Source of the DNA: Scandinavium ludwigii_A
GTDB taxonomy: Bacteria > Pseudomonadota > Gammaproteobacteria > Enterobacterales > Enterobacteriaceae
Reading direction: 5' to 3'
NCBI GenBank assembly: GCA_050516505.1
Contig: CP191518.1
Coordinates: 744,001-808,000 of the forward strand
DNA length: 64,000 nt
Position numbers and translations under genes: made by a program. The notes below the pieces were generated by a model. The model saw nothing but the letters and a program-made list of their open reading frames with translations, did not search any database and had not been told where the DNA came from. This document shows positions 51,516-60,512 of this stretch, piece by piece. Positions within the stretch are counted from its first letter, which is position 1. Each line of letters begins with the position of its first letter.

Positions 51516-52582
51516 TTAACCTCCTGAGGCTGAAAAAGGGATACACCCTCTTTTTCGATGACGCCGCTGCGCGGTCGTCGGGTGGAGTGGCGTACGACCA
51601 GAATGCCCGGGACTATAATCTGCTCCGGCTCGATGGTGCCGCTCTCAATTTGCTTCATTAACAGCTCGACGGCGGCGTCAACCATCTCCTGAACCGGCTG
51701 GGAAACTGACGTCAGCGCGTAGGAGGGCCAGCCGGACGGGCCGGTATCATCATAGCCAATCACCGACAGCGTCTCGGGAATGTGCAGACCGAATTCATAG
51801 CGGGCGACGTCCATTACCGTGAGTGCCATGTGGTCGTTGGCGACGAAAATGGCGTCTGGCACGGGTCCCGTCGAAAAAAGGCTGTAGGCAGCGCGGATGG
51901 TCTGTTGGGTCTCGTAATCACCGTTGACCACCCGGACATCGTCAATACCATGTTCATGCAACGCCGCAAGATACCCGCGTTGGCGGGCGATGTTCACCGA
52001 GGAATCAGCCACACCGCCGACGTAGGCGTAGCGTTGGTGTTCAGCGGCGACAAAAAATTCGGCAATCTGCCGCGCCGCAGCTTCGTTGTTGCTGTTCACG
52101 CTGGAGGCCATCCCGCTTTCTTCGCTGCGGTTGAACAGTACGACCGGGATGCCAGCCGCCAGACATTCTTCCGAAAGATCCAGCGACAGGGACACCGATG
52201 CCAGCACGATGCCATCGACGCGGTATTGCATGATCTGATCGAAAATGCGGTCCACGTTGCCGTCTCTGTCACCGACAAAAAGCAGCAGGTGATAATTCAG
52301 GGTATCCAGCTTACGCGCCAGCGTTTCGAGGACCTGCGGATAGAACTGGTTTTCGAAATAAGACACCACCACGCCGATAATGCGCGACCGGGCGGTATTG
52401 AGTGAGCGGGCGATCGCATTCGGGCGATAGCCAAGCTCTCGTGCAGCTTTAAGCACTTTTTCACGTGTCGCTGGGGAGATGCTTGCCCCGGGCGTGAAGC
52501 TTCGTGATACCGCGGACTGCGATACACCCGCGAGTTGCGCCACCTGCTGCGAAGTGACCGCTGCAAAACTCTTACGTTTCAT
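51512..52582 (-). CDS. LacI/GalR-family transcriptional regulator
   Basis: 356 residues. HTH at the N-terminus (SQQVAQLAGVSQSAVSRSFTPGASISPATREKVLKAARELGYRPNAIARSL), then a periplasmic-binding-type effector domain (IIGVVVSYFENQFYPQVLE; DAIFVANDHMALTVMDVARYEFGLHIPETLSVIGYDD). It heads the leftward operon and faces the MFS-led operon. The two palindromes at 52687-52702 and 52778-52791 are its probable operators. The effector is presumably the pathway substrate. Confidence 0.92.
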   Translation of the reverse strand: MKRKSFAAVTSQQVAQLAGVSQSAVSRSFTPGASISPATREKVLKAARELGYRPNAIARSLNTARSRIIGVVVSYFENQFYPQVLETLARKLDTLNYHLLLFVGDRDGNVDRIFDQIMQYRVDGIVLASVSLSLDLSEECLAAGIPVVLFNRSEESGMASSVNSNNEAAARQIAEFFVAAEHQRYAYVGGVADSSVNIARQRGYLAALHEHGIDDVRVVNGDYETQQTIRAAYSLFSTGPVPDAIFVANDHMALTVMDVARYEFGLHIPETLSVIGYDDTGPSGWPSYALTSVSQPVQEMVDAAVELLMKQIESGTIEPEQIIVPGILVVRHSTRRPRSGVIEKEGVSLFQPQEVK

Positions 52583-52686
52583 TACCCCAGTTCCTTATTT
52601 TTGCGCTTCCCGCCGCCGTTTGCCTCAGGGGTTAACCCGCTGTGGCCCGTTGAGAAAGGAGGGCGTTTTTTATACTTACACTATCT

Positions 52687-52702
52687 TTGCATGCGTATGC
52701 AA
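52687..52702. promoter_or_regulatory. Probable LacI-family operator O1
   Basis: Perfect palindrome TTGCAT-GCGT-ATGCAA. It shares the centre CGTAT and outer TTG/CA(A/T) with the second palindrome. It is 105 bp upstream of the regulator's start. Confidence 0.6.
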
Positions 52703-52777
52703 CAGGATAAATTAATTTTCTAACAATGATAACTGCGTCACTTTACAAAATTGAAACCTTTTCGTAACTTGAAATCT

Positions 52778-52791
52778 TGAATACGTATTCA
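52778..52791. promoter_or_regulatory. Probable LacI-family operator O2
   Basis: Perfect 14-bp palindrome TGAATACGTATTCA, 118 bp upstream of the MFS gene. Aligned to O1 it agrees at 12 of 16 positions. The two centres are 90 bp apart, a distance compatible with looping by a tetramer. Confidence 0.6.
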
Positions 52792-52908
52792 TCGAAATAT
52801 TCATGCCGTCAACGATACCGGGCAAAGGGAAGAACAACCAGAGGGACAGAGCCGGTAAATGCCGTACTTGACTGGTTCTAACCCATTTATTCTCAGAGGT
52901 TCACAACC

Positions 52909-54147
52909 ATGTTTCGAGCACTGTTGCGCCGACCTGAAGCCCGGCTCTTTTTCGTTATCAGTATTCTTTTTTTCATCTGTATCCACAGCATTGACGCGTT
53001 TCTCGCACCGATGATGCTGGAGCAGGGCATCGAACCTCAGGTGATGGGTGTCATCATGGGGGCCAGTGGTCTGGCTACCCTGCTGATTCGCTTCCCGTTG
53101 GGGATCATCTCTGATGTGGCAAAAAGCCGCAAAATATTCATTCAAATCAGCCTGCTATTACCGATTTTTACCTGGCCTTTAGCGTGGCTGGATCCTGGCC
53201 CGGTCACACTGTATCTGGCAAAGGCAGCAGATGGCGTCACCGCCGCCACGTGGGTGCTATATAACATCTTGTTTATCCGCTACTTTGATCGTAAAGAGGC
53301 CCCGGCAGCCGTGGCGCTGCTGGCGCTGGCAGGGCCAGTAGGGGTATTTATCGGTAACTGCATCGGCGGTTTACTGATTCACTATTTTGACAACAACATC
53401 GCATTTTTACTCTCCTGCGGAGCTGGATTGCTTGCGCTGCTGCTGACCACCCGAATCAACGATGTGCACGATCCGTTGCAGGCTCCCACCTTGCAAGCCT
53501 GTATCGCCGGGGCGCGAAAACAGCTCGGGGACCGTTCCGTGTGGATGATCGGCCTGTTGGCCACCATTGTTATCCTGGTGCCATTCGCCACCCGCGATAC
53601 CCTGACCCCCATCTACGCCGAAAAGCTTGGCGCCCGAGCGGGGATCCTGTCACTGCTGAGTAATATCCACCTGATTTTCTACGCGCTTGCCATCGCGCTG
53701 TGCAGCACGGTTTTCTATCGCCGTTTCGGGGTGATGAAAACGGCCGTTGCCGGAATTGTATTACAGATATTTTCCACGCTTGGCATCCCGTTTACCGACA
53801 ATATGTACCTGATCTATGCCTTGCAAGCGTTGGCAGGTTTCTCTTTCGGCATGGCCTTTGCCGCCTTTATGTCACTTAGCGTGGTCAATACCTCCACGGA
53901 TGAACAGTCCACCCGAATGGGGCTTTTCCAGACCATCTATTCGCTAGGAATGTTTATTGGCCCGGTGATCATGGGCGTAATGCTGCAGCATATTAATCTG
54001 TCGTCCGGCTATATTTTTATTGCCGTACTTTCGATTGTTGCCGCCGTTATGACACCTCTCTCCGTGCGGTGGGTGAATAACCGACAGATTAAGACCGCAT
54101 CTGATTTATCCACGAACGGGAAACTCGCTCCCGCCCGCGATAGATAA
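52909..54147 (+). CDS. MFS transporter
   Basis: 412 residues, 12 predicted TM segments. The MFS signature in the loop between TM2 and TM3 is RFPLGIISDVAKSRK, and a similar half-repeat occurs midway. It opens the rightward operon and shares the LacI control region, so it most likely imports the substrate. A hairpin (CCTCC...GGAGG at about 54170-54190) lies between it and the next gene and could tune expression of the downstream genes. Confidence 0.9.
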   Translation: MFRALLRRPEARLFFVISILFFICIHSIDAFLAPMMLEQGIEPQVMGVIMGASGLATLLIRFPLGIISDVAKSRKIFIQISLLLPIFTWPLAWLDPGPVTLYLAKAADGVTAATWVLYNILFIRYFDRKEAPAAVALLALAGPVGVFIGNCIGGLLIHYFDNNIAFLLSCGAGLLALLLTTRINDVHDPLQAPTLQACIAGARKQLGDRSVWMIGLLATIVILVPFATRDTLTPIYAEKLGARAGILSLLSNIHLIFYALAIALCSTVFYRRFGVMKTAVAGIVLQIFSTLGIPFTDNMYLIYALQALAGFSFGMAFAAFMSLSVVNTSTDEQSTRMGLFQTIYSLGMFIGPVIMGVMLQHINLSSGYIFIAVLSIVAAVMTPLSVRWVNNRQIKTASDLSTNGKLAPARDR

Positions 54148-54223
54148 TTTTTTCACAACGCATTCTTTCCTCCTGTTCTAACGGGAGGAGCGCTCACGTT
54201 TATTTTTTTAACAGGAGTACGTC

Positions 54224-55546
54224 ATGGCCTATGCCTTAAAAACCAGTAAGCCGGTGCAGGAACGTCAGGAAGCTCAACGTCAAATAAGAGAAACCGTGGA
54301 GCTTATTCTCGCGGATATTGAACATCGAGGGAATAAAGCGATCCGTGAATTGTCGATTAAATTTGATCACTACGATCGTCCGGATTATCGCCTGAGCGAT
54401 ACTGAAATTAATCACTGTATACGGCAACTGAGCCGCCAGGATATTGCAGATATTGAATTTGCACAGGAACAGGTATTTAACTTCGCCCGCCAGCAGAGAG
54501 CTTGCCTGCTGGATCTGGAAGTGGAAACTCGTCCCGGCGTGATTCTCGGCCATAAAAACATCCCGATCAACGCCGTCGGCTGCTACGTCCCGGGGGGAAA
54601 GTATCCCTTACTCGCTTCGGCGCATATGTCGATCATTACCGCCAACGTTGCGGGCTGTTCGAGGATCATCAGCTGCGCCCCACCGTTTAAGGGACAACCG
54701 GCACCGGCCATTGTCGCCGCCCAGAAGATGGCAGGAGCAACAGAGATTTATGCTCTGGGCGGCATTCAGGCTATCGGGGCTATGGCACTGGGCACCGACA
54801 CGCTTGCCCCGGTGGACATGCTCGTCGGGCCGGGTAATGCCTTCGTAGCCGAAGCAAAACGGCAGCTGTTTGGCCGCGTCGGCATTGATCTGTTCGCCGG
54901 GCCGACTGAAACGCTGGTGATCGCCGATGAAAGCGTGGACGCAGAAATGTGTGCCACCGACTTGCTGGGTCAAGCGGAGCACGGTGTCACGACCCCCGCC
55001 ATTATGCTGACCAATTCGGAAAAGCTCGCCAGAGAGACAATGGCCGAAGTGGAACGGTTGCTACTAAAGCTGCCTACCGCCGATATCGCCCGTCGCGCCT
55101 GGGAAGATTATGGAGAGGTTATCGTCTGCGACAGTTACGAAGAGATGCTCAAAGAGGCTGACAGGATTGCCTCCGAGCATGTGCAGGTAATGACCGACCG
55201 TGATGACTGGTTCATGGCCAATATGACGAACTATGGCGCGCTCTTTTTGGGACCGCGCACCAACGTGGCTTACGGCGATAAGGTGATTGGCACCAATCAT
55301 ACGTTGCCGACGCAGAAAGCTGCCCGTTATACCGGCGGCCTGTGGGTCGGTAAATTCATGAAGACCTGCACCTGGCAAAAGGTGGTGAGCGATGAAGCCA
55401 CGACGGAAATCGGGAGCTACTGTTCGCGCCTCTCTTTACTGGAAGGATTCGCCGGGCACGCCGAGCAGGCCAATATCCGCGTGCGCCGTTATGGCCAGAC
55501 GGATGTGCCATACGCGACATCAGCCCCCGTCAGAGAGAAGGTGTAA
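54224..55546 (+). CDS. Histidinol dehydrogenase-like oxidoreductase, copy 2
   Basis: 440 residues. Catalytic set conserved: Gln250 and His253 (GQAEHG), Glu318-His319 (ASEHVQVM), Asp352 (VAYGDKVIGTNH), Glu407 and His412 (LEGFAGHAEQ). It differs from copy 1 at a conserved ligand-pocket motif: AGPTE here versus AGPSE in copy 1 and in HisD. The two copies are clearly diverged, so they probably handle different intermediates or are sequential. It is two bases upstream of the SDR gene. Confidence 0.88.
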   Translation: MAYALKTSKPVQERQEAQRQIRETVELILADIEHRGNKAIRELSIKFDHYDRPDYRLSDTEINHCIRQLSRQDIADIEFAQEQVFNFARQQRACLLDLEVETRPGVILGHKNIPINAVGCYVPGGKYPLLASAHMSIITANVAGCSRIISCAPPFKGQPAPAIVAAQKMAGATEIYALGGIQAIGAMALGTDTLAPVDMLVGPGNAFVAEAKRQLFGRVGIDLFAGPTETLVIADESVDAEMCATDLLGQAEHGVTTPAIMLTNSEKLARETMAEVERLLLKLPTADIARRAWEDYGEVIVCDSYEEMLKEADRIASEHVQVMTDRDDWFMANMTNYGALFLGPRTNVAYGDKVIGTNHTLPTQKAARYTGGLWVGKFMKTCTWQKVVSDEATTEIGSYCSRLSLLEGFAGHAEQANIRVRRYGQTDVPYATSAPVREKV

Positions 55547-55548
55547 TC

Positions 55549-56313
55549 ATGACGCTTCCGCGCACACCGTCATTCTCCCTGCAGGGCAGAAGGGCGCTGG
55601 TCACCGGCGGCTCTAAAGGGCTGGGTTTCGCCTGCGCGGTCGCGCTGGCGCACGCCGGGGCAGAGGTGTGGATCGCCGCCCGTAACCGTGACGATTTGAC
55701 CCACGCAGTCGATCTTGCTGCAGGCGGAGGGTTGACGTTGCATCCATTGGAACTGGACATCACCGCGTCACAGAAAGTGCAAGAGATGCTGAGCCGACTT
55801 CCGGTGATGCATATTCTGGTGAACAGTGCCGGACTGGCGCGCCATCAGCCGTTCCTGGAGGTCAGCCCAGAGAATTTTGATGCGGTGATGGCGCTCAATC
55901 TGCGGGCGACCTTTTTTATCAGCCAGCAGGTGGCGCGTCGCATGAGCGATGAGGGGGTCGAGGGCTCAATCATTCATATCTCGTCGCAGATGGGGCACGT
56001 CGGCGGATCGCAGCGCAGCGTCTACTGTGCGTCAAAGTTCGCCCTCGAAGGACTGACGCGCACGATGGCACTTGAACTTGGCGAGGCGGGTATCCGGGTG
56101 AATACCCTCTGCCCGACGTTTATCGAAACCGAGTTGTCGCGTCAGTCGCTTAACGATCCGGATTTTCGCTGCTTTGTGATGAGTAACATAAAGTTGCCGC
56201 GGCTCGGAAAGGTAGAAGATGTCATGGGGCCAGTGGTGTTTCTCGCATCTGACGCTGCGGGAATGATCACCGGGAGTGCACTGATGGTTGACGGTGGGTG
56301 GACCGCGACATGA
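55549..56313 (+). CDS. Short-chain dehydrogenase/reductase
   Basis: 254-residue classical SDR: cofactor motif TGGSKGLG at 19-26, NSAG at 92-95, Ser near 145, Tyr159-x3-Lys163 (YCASK). It is closest in feel to FabG-like or gluconate 5-dehydrogenase-type SDRs that act on secondary alcohols. It begins two bases after the HisD-like stop and its TGA overlaps the hydrolase ATG. Substrate unknown. Confidence 0.88.
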   Translation: MTLPRTPSFSLQGRRALVTGGSKGLGFACAVALAHAGAEVWIAARNRDDLTHAVDLAAGGGLTLHPLELDITASQKVQEMLSRLPVMHILVNSAGLARHQPFLEVSPENFDAVMALNLRATFFISQQVARRMSDEGVEGSIIHISSQMGHVGGSQRSVYCASKFALEGLTRTMALELGEAGIRVNTLCPTFIETELSRQSLNDPDFRCFVMSNIKLPRLGKVEDVMGPVVFLASDAAGMITGSALMVDGGWTAT

Positions 56314-57041
56314 TCTCATGTATTGAAAACAGCGAGGTCCCGCTAGTGCTAATTGGCGGCACGCTCTGCAACGCCCGTCTCTGGCAGCCGTTGATCGATC
56401 GCCTGAACGTGTCGGCGGTCATCTGCCTGACGCTCTCCTGCGCCGATTCAGCCCCAGAAGCCTCCCGACGTTTACTGAAGGTGTTGCCACCGCGCTTTCT
56501 CCTCGCCGGTTTCTCGTTAGGGGCTATCGTCGCGCTACAAATGGCCGCCGATGCGCCTGAGCGCCTGGCGGGGCTGGCGCTGATGTCAGTTAACCCTTTA
56601 GTAGACCTGCCGAAAAATGCCGAAGTTAGACGGGCCGGTGTGCAGGCGGCGCACGTGCAGGGGCATGGTGCATGGGTTTCTGACACCCTGTGGGAGAGTT
56701 ACGTGGCACCGACCAGCTTAAGCAACCAGACATTGCACGACATCTTGTGCCAGATGGCGCAGGACACCGACAGTGAAACGTTTTCACGCCAGACGGAGAT
56801 CGCCATTAGTCGCCGCGATAACCGCGACGCACTAAGCTCGCTCGCCTGCCCGGTGCTCATCCTCAATGGCGAGCACGACCCTATCTGTACCCCTGACCAC
56901 CACAGACTGGCCGCTGAATCTGCGGCAAACGCCACCTGGCTTACCCTAAATTCAGCAGGGCACTTCTTTGTGCTTGAATCACCGGACAACACCGCTGCCC
57001 TGCTTCGACCGTGGATGATGGAGTCACTGAAATGCGCGTAA
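56310..57041 (+). CDS. Alpha/beta hydrolase
   Basis: 243 residues from ATG 56310, which overlaps the SDR stop (ATGA). The nucleophile elbow is GFSLG with Ser69, the acid Asp190 in LILNGEHDPICTP, and the base His218 in NSAGHFF; an oxyanion-type IGGTLCN follows the first strand. It belongs to the lactonase/esterase branch (3-oxoadipate enol-lactonase-like). It could open a lactone or ester in the pathway. It overlaps the aldolase start by ten bases. Confidence 0.85.
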   Translation: MISCIENSEVPLVLIGGTLCNARLWQPLIDRLNVSAVICLTLSCADSAPEASRRLLKVLPPRFLLAGFSLGAIVALQMAADAPERLAGLALMSVNPLVDLPKNAEVRRAGVQAAHVQGHGAWVSDTLWESYVAPTSLSNQTLHDILCQMAQDTDSETFSRQTEIAISRRDNRDALSSLACPVLILNGEHDPICTPDHHRLAAESAANATWLTLNSAGHFFVLESPDNTAALLRPWMMESLKCA

Positions 57042-57823
57042 ATAACATCAAACAAATGCTGGCGGAAAACCGCCCAATCATCAATGGCTGGCTGGCAATT
57101 CCGTCCAGCTACAGTGCCGAAATTATGGGGCATCAGGGCTACGATGCCGTGACCGTCGATTTGCAGCACGGGATGATTGATTTCGCCAGTGCGTTGACGA
57201 TGCTACAGGCACTCTCCGCCACGTCGGTTGTGCCGCTGGTTCGTGTCGCAGACGGCACCCCCGCGCAGATTATGCGGGTGCTGGATGCTGGCGCATATGG
57301 GGTTATCTGCCCGATGGTCTCCACCGCTGAACAGGCGCAGCGCTTCGTTTCGGCCTGCCGCTATCCTCCGCAAGGTATTCGCTCCTTTGGCCCGGCGCGT
57401 GGCTTGCTGTATGGCGGCGCCGACTACCCCCAGCACGCTAACCGCGAAATTCTGACCCTGGCAATGATTGAAACGCGGGAAGGGCTGACTCATCTCGATG
57501 CGATCCTCGATACCGAAGGGCTGGATGGCGTTTTTATTGGGCCGAACGATCTCTCTCTGACGCTGACCGGCGCTGCCAGCGCTGAATCCACACATCCGGA
57601 GATGTTGTCCGCGATAGAGTTAGTCGTCAGCCGCTGTCGCGAGAAGAATAAAATCGCCGGTATTTTCTGTACCTCTGGCGCTGCCGCTGCACAGCGTATC
57701 GCCGAAGGGTTCAACTTTGTGACCCCCGCGAACGACGTGATGCAGTTGGGGCGCGCGTCGCGCGAAGCGATTGCGCTTGCTCGCGGTAACGCTACCCCTA
57801 CTACCGGCTCGTCCGGTTACTAA
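57032..57823 (+). CDS. HpcH/HpaI-family aldolase
   Basis: 263 residues from ATG 57032 (MRVNNIKQML). Class II, metal-dependent pyruvate aldolase family with His46 (VDLQHGMID), Arg71 (PLVRVADG), metal ligands Glu147 (MIETREG) and Asp173 (GPNDLS); these match E. coli HpaI His45, Arg70, Glu149 and Asp175. Such enzymes cleave 4-hydroxy-2-oxo acids to pyruvate and an aldehyde. It overlaps the hydrolase and is 11 bp before the cupin gene. It suggests the final C-C cleavage of the pathway. Confidence 0.9.
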   Translation: MRVNNIKQMLAENRPIINGWLAIPSSYSAEIMGHQGYDAVTVDLQHGMIDFASALTMLQALSATSVVPLVRVADGTPAQIMRVLDAGAYGVICPMVSTAEQAQRFVSACRYPPQGIRSFGPARGLLYGGADYPQHANREILTLAMIETREGLTHLDAILDTEGLDGVFIGPNDLSLTLTGAASAESTHPEMLSAIELVVSRCREKNKIAGIFCTSGAAAAQRIAEGFNFVTPANDVMQLGRASREAIALARGNATPTTGSSGY

Positions 57824-57834
57824 CAGGAGCTGTT

Positions 57835-59013
57835 ATGAAAGCAATTACCTTAACCTCTGATCAGGCCCGTAGCCGCCTGGTTGCGCCTGAAGACATGGTC
57901 TCCTGCAATCTGGCCTTCATCGACTGCAAATTGCCGGGATCGCACCTCAAACAGAACTATTCTTTCATTGGCCCAGGCGTGACACAGTCGTCTGCGCAGG
58001 TGGTGAATATTCCTGAGCCGCATGGATTTAATATCGGTGCAGCGGCGATGCCGAAAGGGGTCACCAATAACCTGCACCTGCACTTTACCGCCGAGGTATT
58101 TTTAATTCATGAAGGGAGTTGGCGCTTCCGTTGGGGTGCCAATGGTGAGCATGAAGCGGAGTTTAGCGCACCTGCTATCCTGACAATTCCGACCTGGATT
58201 TTCCGCGGCTTCACCAATGTCAGCAAAGAAGACACCTGCGGCATGGTCTATACCGTGCTCGGGGGAAATAATACCGGGGGGATTATCTGGCACCCGTCGA
58301 TCCTCGAGGCTGCCAGCGAATGTGGGTTATATCTGAACAAAGACAACATGCTTATTGACGTGAGTCGAGGTGACACGCTGCCGGAGAAATCGGCGCTGCT
58401 GGCGCCACTTGCTGCGGAAGAAATGGCCACGCTGCGCGACTATTCTGAGGAAGAGATGCGTAAGCGGGCCGTAACAGGTGACGAGCGGCGCTGGTCATCT
58501 GAAGGGTTGCTGGATGCTGTACTACCAGGTCACGGCGGAGAAATTGCGCCGGTAATTGGCTTTGGCATTTCGCAGGATCGTCACAGCGCGCCACCGATCA
58601 TTCAGCCGCACGGTTTCTCGGTGGAGTGGCTGCGTATGCAGGCTGAGCATCAAATAGGGCGCCATTTGTGCCTGGATATTCAAGTGCTCATGGTCTTTAA
58701 AGGCACCCTGGAGGTGACCTGGAATCAGGCGGGGGAAGAGGTGAGTATCATCGCTCCGGAACGTTCGGTCGTCTCTATTCCTGCCAACAGCTGGCGCCGC
58801 TACCGCGCGGTGGAGGCTGACGTGGAATGTATCCTCACCACCCAGGGTGATCATCGCAAACGTCTGTACTGGGACGAGACTATTTTACAGCAGGCGAGGG
58901 ATTTAAATCGCGGTCTTGATCCCGATGGCTATGTCAGTAAGCTTGATATCCTGCCAGTCACCGCCCGAAGGGCGGGTAGCAGGCTAGAGCGGCTGGTCGA
59001 AGAAGAAAACTGA
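57835..59013 (+). CDS. Bicupin-domain protein
   Basis: 392 residues with two cupin barrels. The first (about 60-150) has NLHLHFTAEVFLIHEGSWRFRWG with the metal-ligand pattern HxH...E, then VPxxxxR-like FRGF. The second (about 255-345) has EHQIGRHLCLDIQVLMVFKGTLEVTW with weaker metal ligands. It may be an isomerase, dioxygenase or sugar-acid binding protein. Last in the rightward operon; GGAG precedes the ATG. I do not recognise the subfamily. Confidence 0.72.
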   Translation: MKAITLTSDQARSRLVAPEDMVSCNLAFIDCKLPGSHLKQNYSFIGPGVTQSSAQVVNIPEPHGFNIGAAAMPKGVTNNLHLHFTAEVFLIHEGSWRFRWGANGEHEAEFSAPAILTIPTWIFRGFTNVSKEDTCGMVYTVLGGNNTGGIIWHPSILEAASECGLYLNKDNMLIDVSRGDTLPEKSALLAPLAAEEMATLRDYSEEEMRKRAVTGDERRWSSEGLLDAVLPGHGGEIAPVIGFGISQDRHSAPPIIQPHGFSVEWLRMQAEHQIGRHLCLDIQVLMVFKGTLEVTWNQAGEEVSIIAPERSVVSIPANSWRRYRAVEADVECILTTQGDHRKRLYWDETILQQARDLNRGLDPDGYVSKLDILPVTARRAGSRLERLVEEEN

Positions 59014-59191
59014 GTTGTGTGGCATCGGGCTGGCGCGAGTTGTCCAGTCCCATGCCTTGGTTGCCCAGCACATGGGGTCCTCGACCCTCTACAAACTCGA
59101 ATGTTGTAAACGTATAGTAACAACACAGTAAGCCAATCTGCTTTTCGCTATTAGTTGTAACATGCCATTAGATACTTCAAATGGGAATGTT

Positions 59192-59821
59192 ATGCCTTTA
59201 GTACGCACCATTATTTACTTTCTTCTTGCTGCTGTTCTGGCCAGTGCTGTGTTGTTCGGTTTGTGGCTCGATGTGCATGTTCTGCAAGATAAACTCGGCG
59301 AAATATCCGTAACCGAAATACTTCAGGAAGGCATGCTTGCGCTGATAGTAGGGATTCACTTCAAGTTAGTGAATGACTCCGCATTCATGCGAAATTGTAA
59401 TCTCCTGATCGGTGGTTTTTTCCTTGCGATGCTGATTCGTGAACTCGATGCTTTATTCGATTTCATCTCTCACGGAAGCTGGGTATGGTTTGCTTTAATC
59501 TCCTCCCTCAGTGTGATGGCTTACACAGCAAGACATTACCGCAAGACATTGGCTGAACTTTCACGCTATCCGCTTACGCCTCACTACGGAATGATGATTT
59601 CCGGGTTGCTGTGTATTTTAGTCTTTTCAAGATTATTCGGTATGCACGCGCTATGGGACTCGGTGCTCGGAGATGAGTATCTTCGGGTTGTGAAAAACAT
59701 GGTCGAAGAAGGGGCTGAGTCGTTCGGTTATACGTTGTGCCTGACCTCAAGCATCGCTTATTACTTCTACCAGCTGAGATCAGAGCGTAGTTTGAACGAG
59801 CCATCATCAACGGCCTTATAG
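59192..59821 (+). CDS. Hypothetical inner-membrane protein
   Basis: 209 residues from ATG 59192 (GGGA five bases upstream); the frame also has an ATG at 59162. Six hydrophobic segments are visible (IIYFLLAAVLASAVLFGLWLD; MLALIVGIHF; LLIGGFFLAMLIREL; WVWFALISSLSVMAY; MMISGLLCILVFSRLFG; TLCLTSSIAYYFYQL) with charged residues inside the segments (EILQEG, RELD, VEEGAES). The family is unknown to me. It stands alone; the 147 bp between it and the bicupin gene show no gene. Confidence 0.65.
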   Translation: MPLVRTIIYFLLAAVLASAVLFGLWLDVHVLQDKLGEISVTEILQEGMLALIVGIHFKLVNDSAFMRNCNLLIGGFFLAMLIRELDALFDFISHGSWVWFALISSLSVMAYTARHYRKTLAELSRYPLTPHYGMMISGLLCILVFSRLFGMHALWDSVLGDEYLRVVKNMVEEGAESFGYTLCLTSSIAYYFYQLRSERSLNEPSSTAL

Positions 59822-59882
59822 AAAGTAGGGGGCGTTGCGTCCCCTGATGCGCCCGGAGGTTCACCAGCTTCACGTCTGGCAC

Positions 59883-60512
59883 TCAGTAAGCGCTAACCCA
59901 ACGCCAGCCGAGCGCCACCGTTGCGCCGACGATAGTGGCAATCGCCGCGAGGTGCATCAGAAAGTCTTCCGCGTGCAGATGCACCGGATGGCAAAACGTC
60001 AGCAGCGTGAGCGCCATCGCCGCCACGCCAGTGCCGGATAGCGCCAGGCTGCGCAGCGGGTTTAGCGTGCGAGTCCGGCGCAGATAGCCAATCACCAGCG
60101 CTACCATCGGCACGCTGACCGTGACCATAAACGTGTAGCAATGGGTGTCATGCAGGCTGTTGGCCGACAGCGGCGGGTGGCCGATATTCACCAGTACCGA
60201 CCCCAGCCAAACCGTTGCCAGCGCCAGTAGCCAGCGCATTTTCAACGGCCGACGACCGGCAATACTGAGTGTGAAGGCGGCAGTGATCGCCAGCCATCCA
60301 AGGATAAACGCCAGCCCCATCTGCGCCATCGCCCACGCGGCACCCGGCTGCGACCAGTCGGTGGCGGTGCGCTGAAGCAGCAAGCTTGCCAGGGCACCCG
60401 CAGGCAGGGCCAACAAGACCCAGCTTGCCACGCGCCAGCGTATCGGTGGGGCGCGTTTCACGGGGGCTGCGCTTCGGCTGAGTTTTTCGATTAACGCCTC
60501 ATGACTGTCCAT
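59883..60512 (-). CDS. NrsF (DUF1109)-type anti-sigma membrane protein
   Basis: 209 residues from ATG 60512 (MDSHEALIEKLSRSAAPVKR); six TM helices follow a short cytoplasmic N-terminus, the layout of NrsF/DUF1109 anti-sigma factors. Two cysteines lie in the membrane/periplasmic part (DTHCYTF; TFCHPVH), as expected for a redox or metal sensor. Its start overlaps the end of the ECF sigma gene by 14 bp. In Caulobacter and Bradyrhizobium such pairs respond to redox stress or metals. Confidence 0.82.
   Translation of the reverse strand: MDSHEALIEKLSRSAAPVKRAPPIRWRVASWVLLALPAGALASLLLQRTATDWSQPGAAWAMAQMGLAFILGWLAITAAFTLSIAGRRPLKMRWLLALATVWLGSVLVNIGHPPLSANSLHDTHCYTFMVTVSVPMVALVIGYLRRTRTLNPLRSLALSGTGVAAMALTLLTFCHPVHLHAEDFLMHLAAIATIVGATVALGWRWVSAY

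Noticed and set aside
46591..59013. Sulfopropanediol (DHPS) degradation cluster
   Set aside because: Besides HisD-like enzymes, the expected sulfolactate dehydrogenase/sulfo-lyase genes (slcD, suyAB) and a sulfite exporter are not present.
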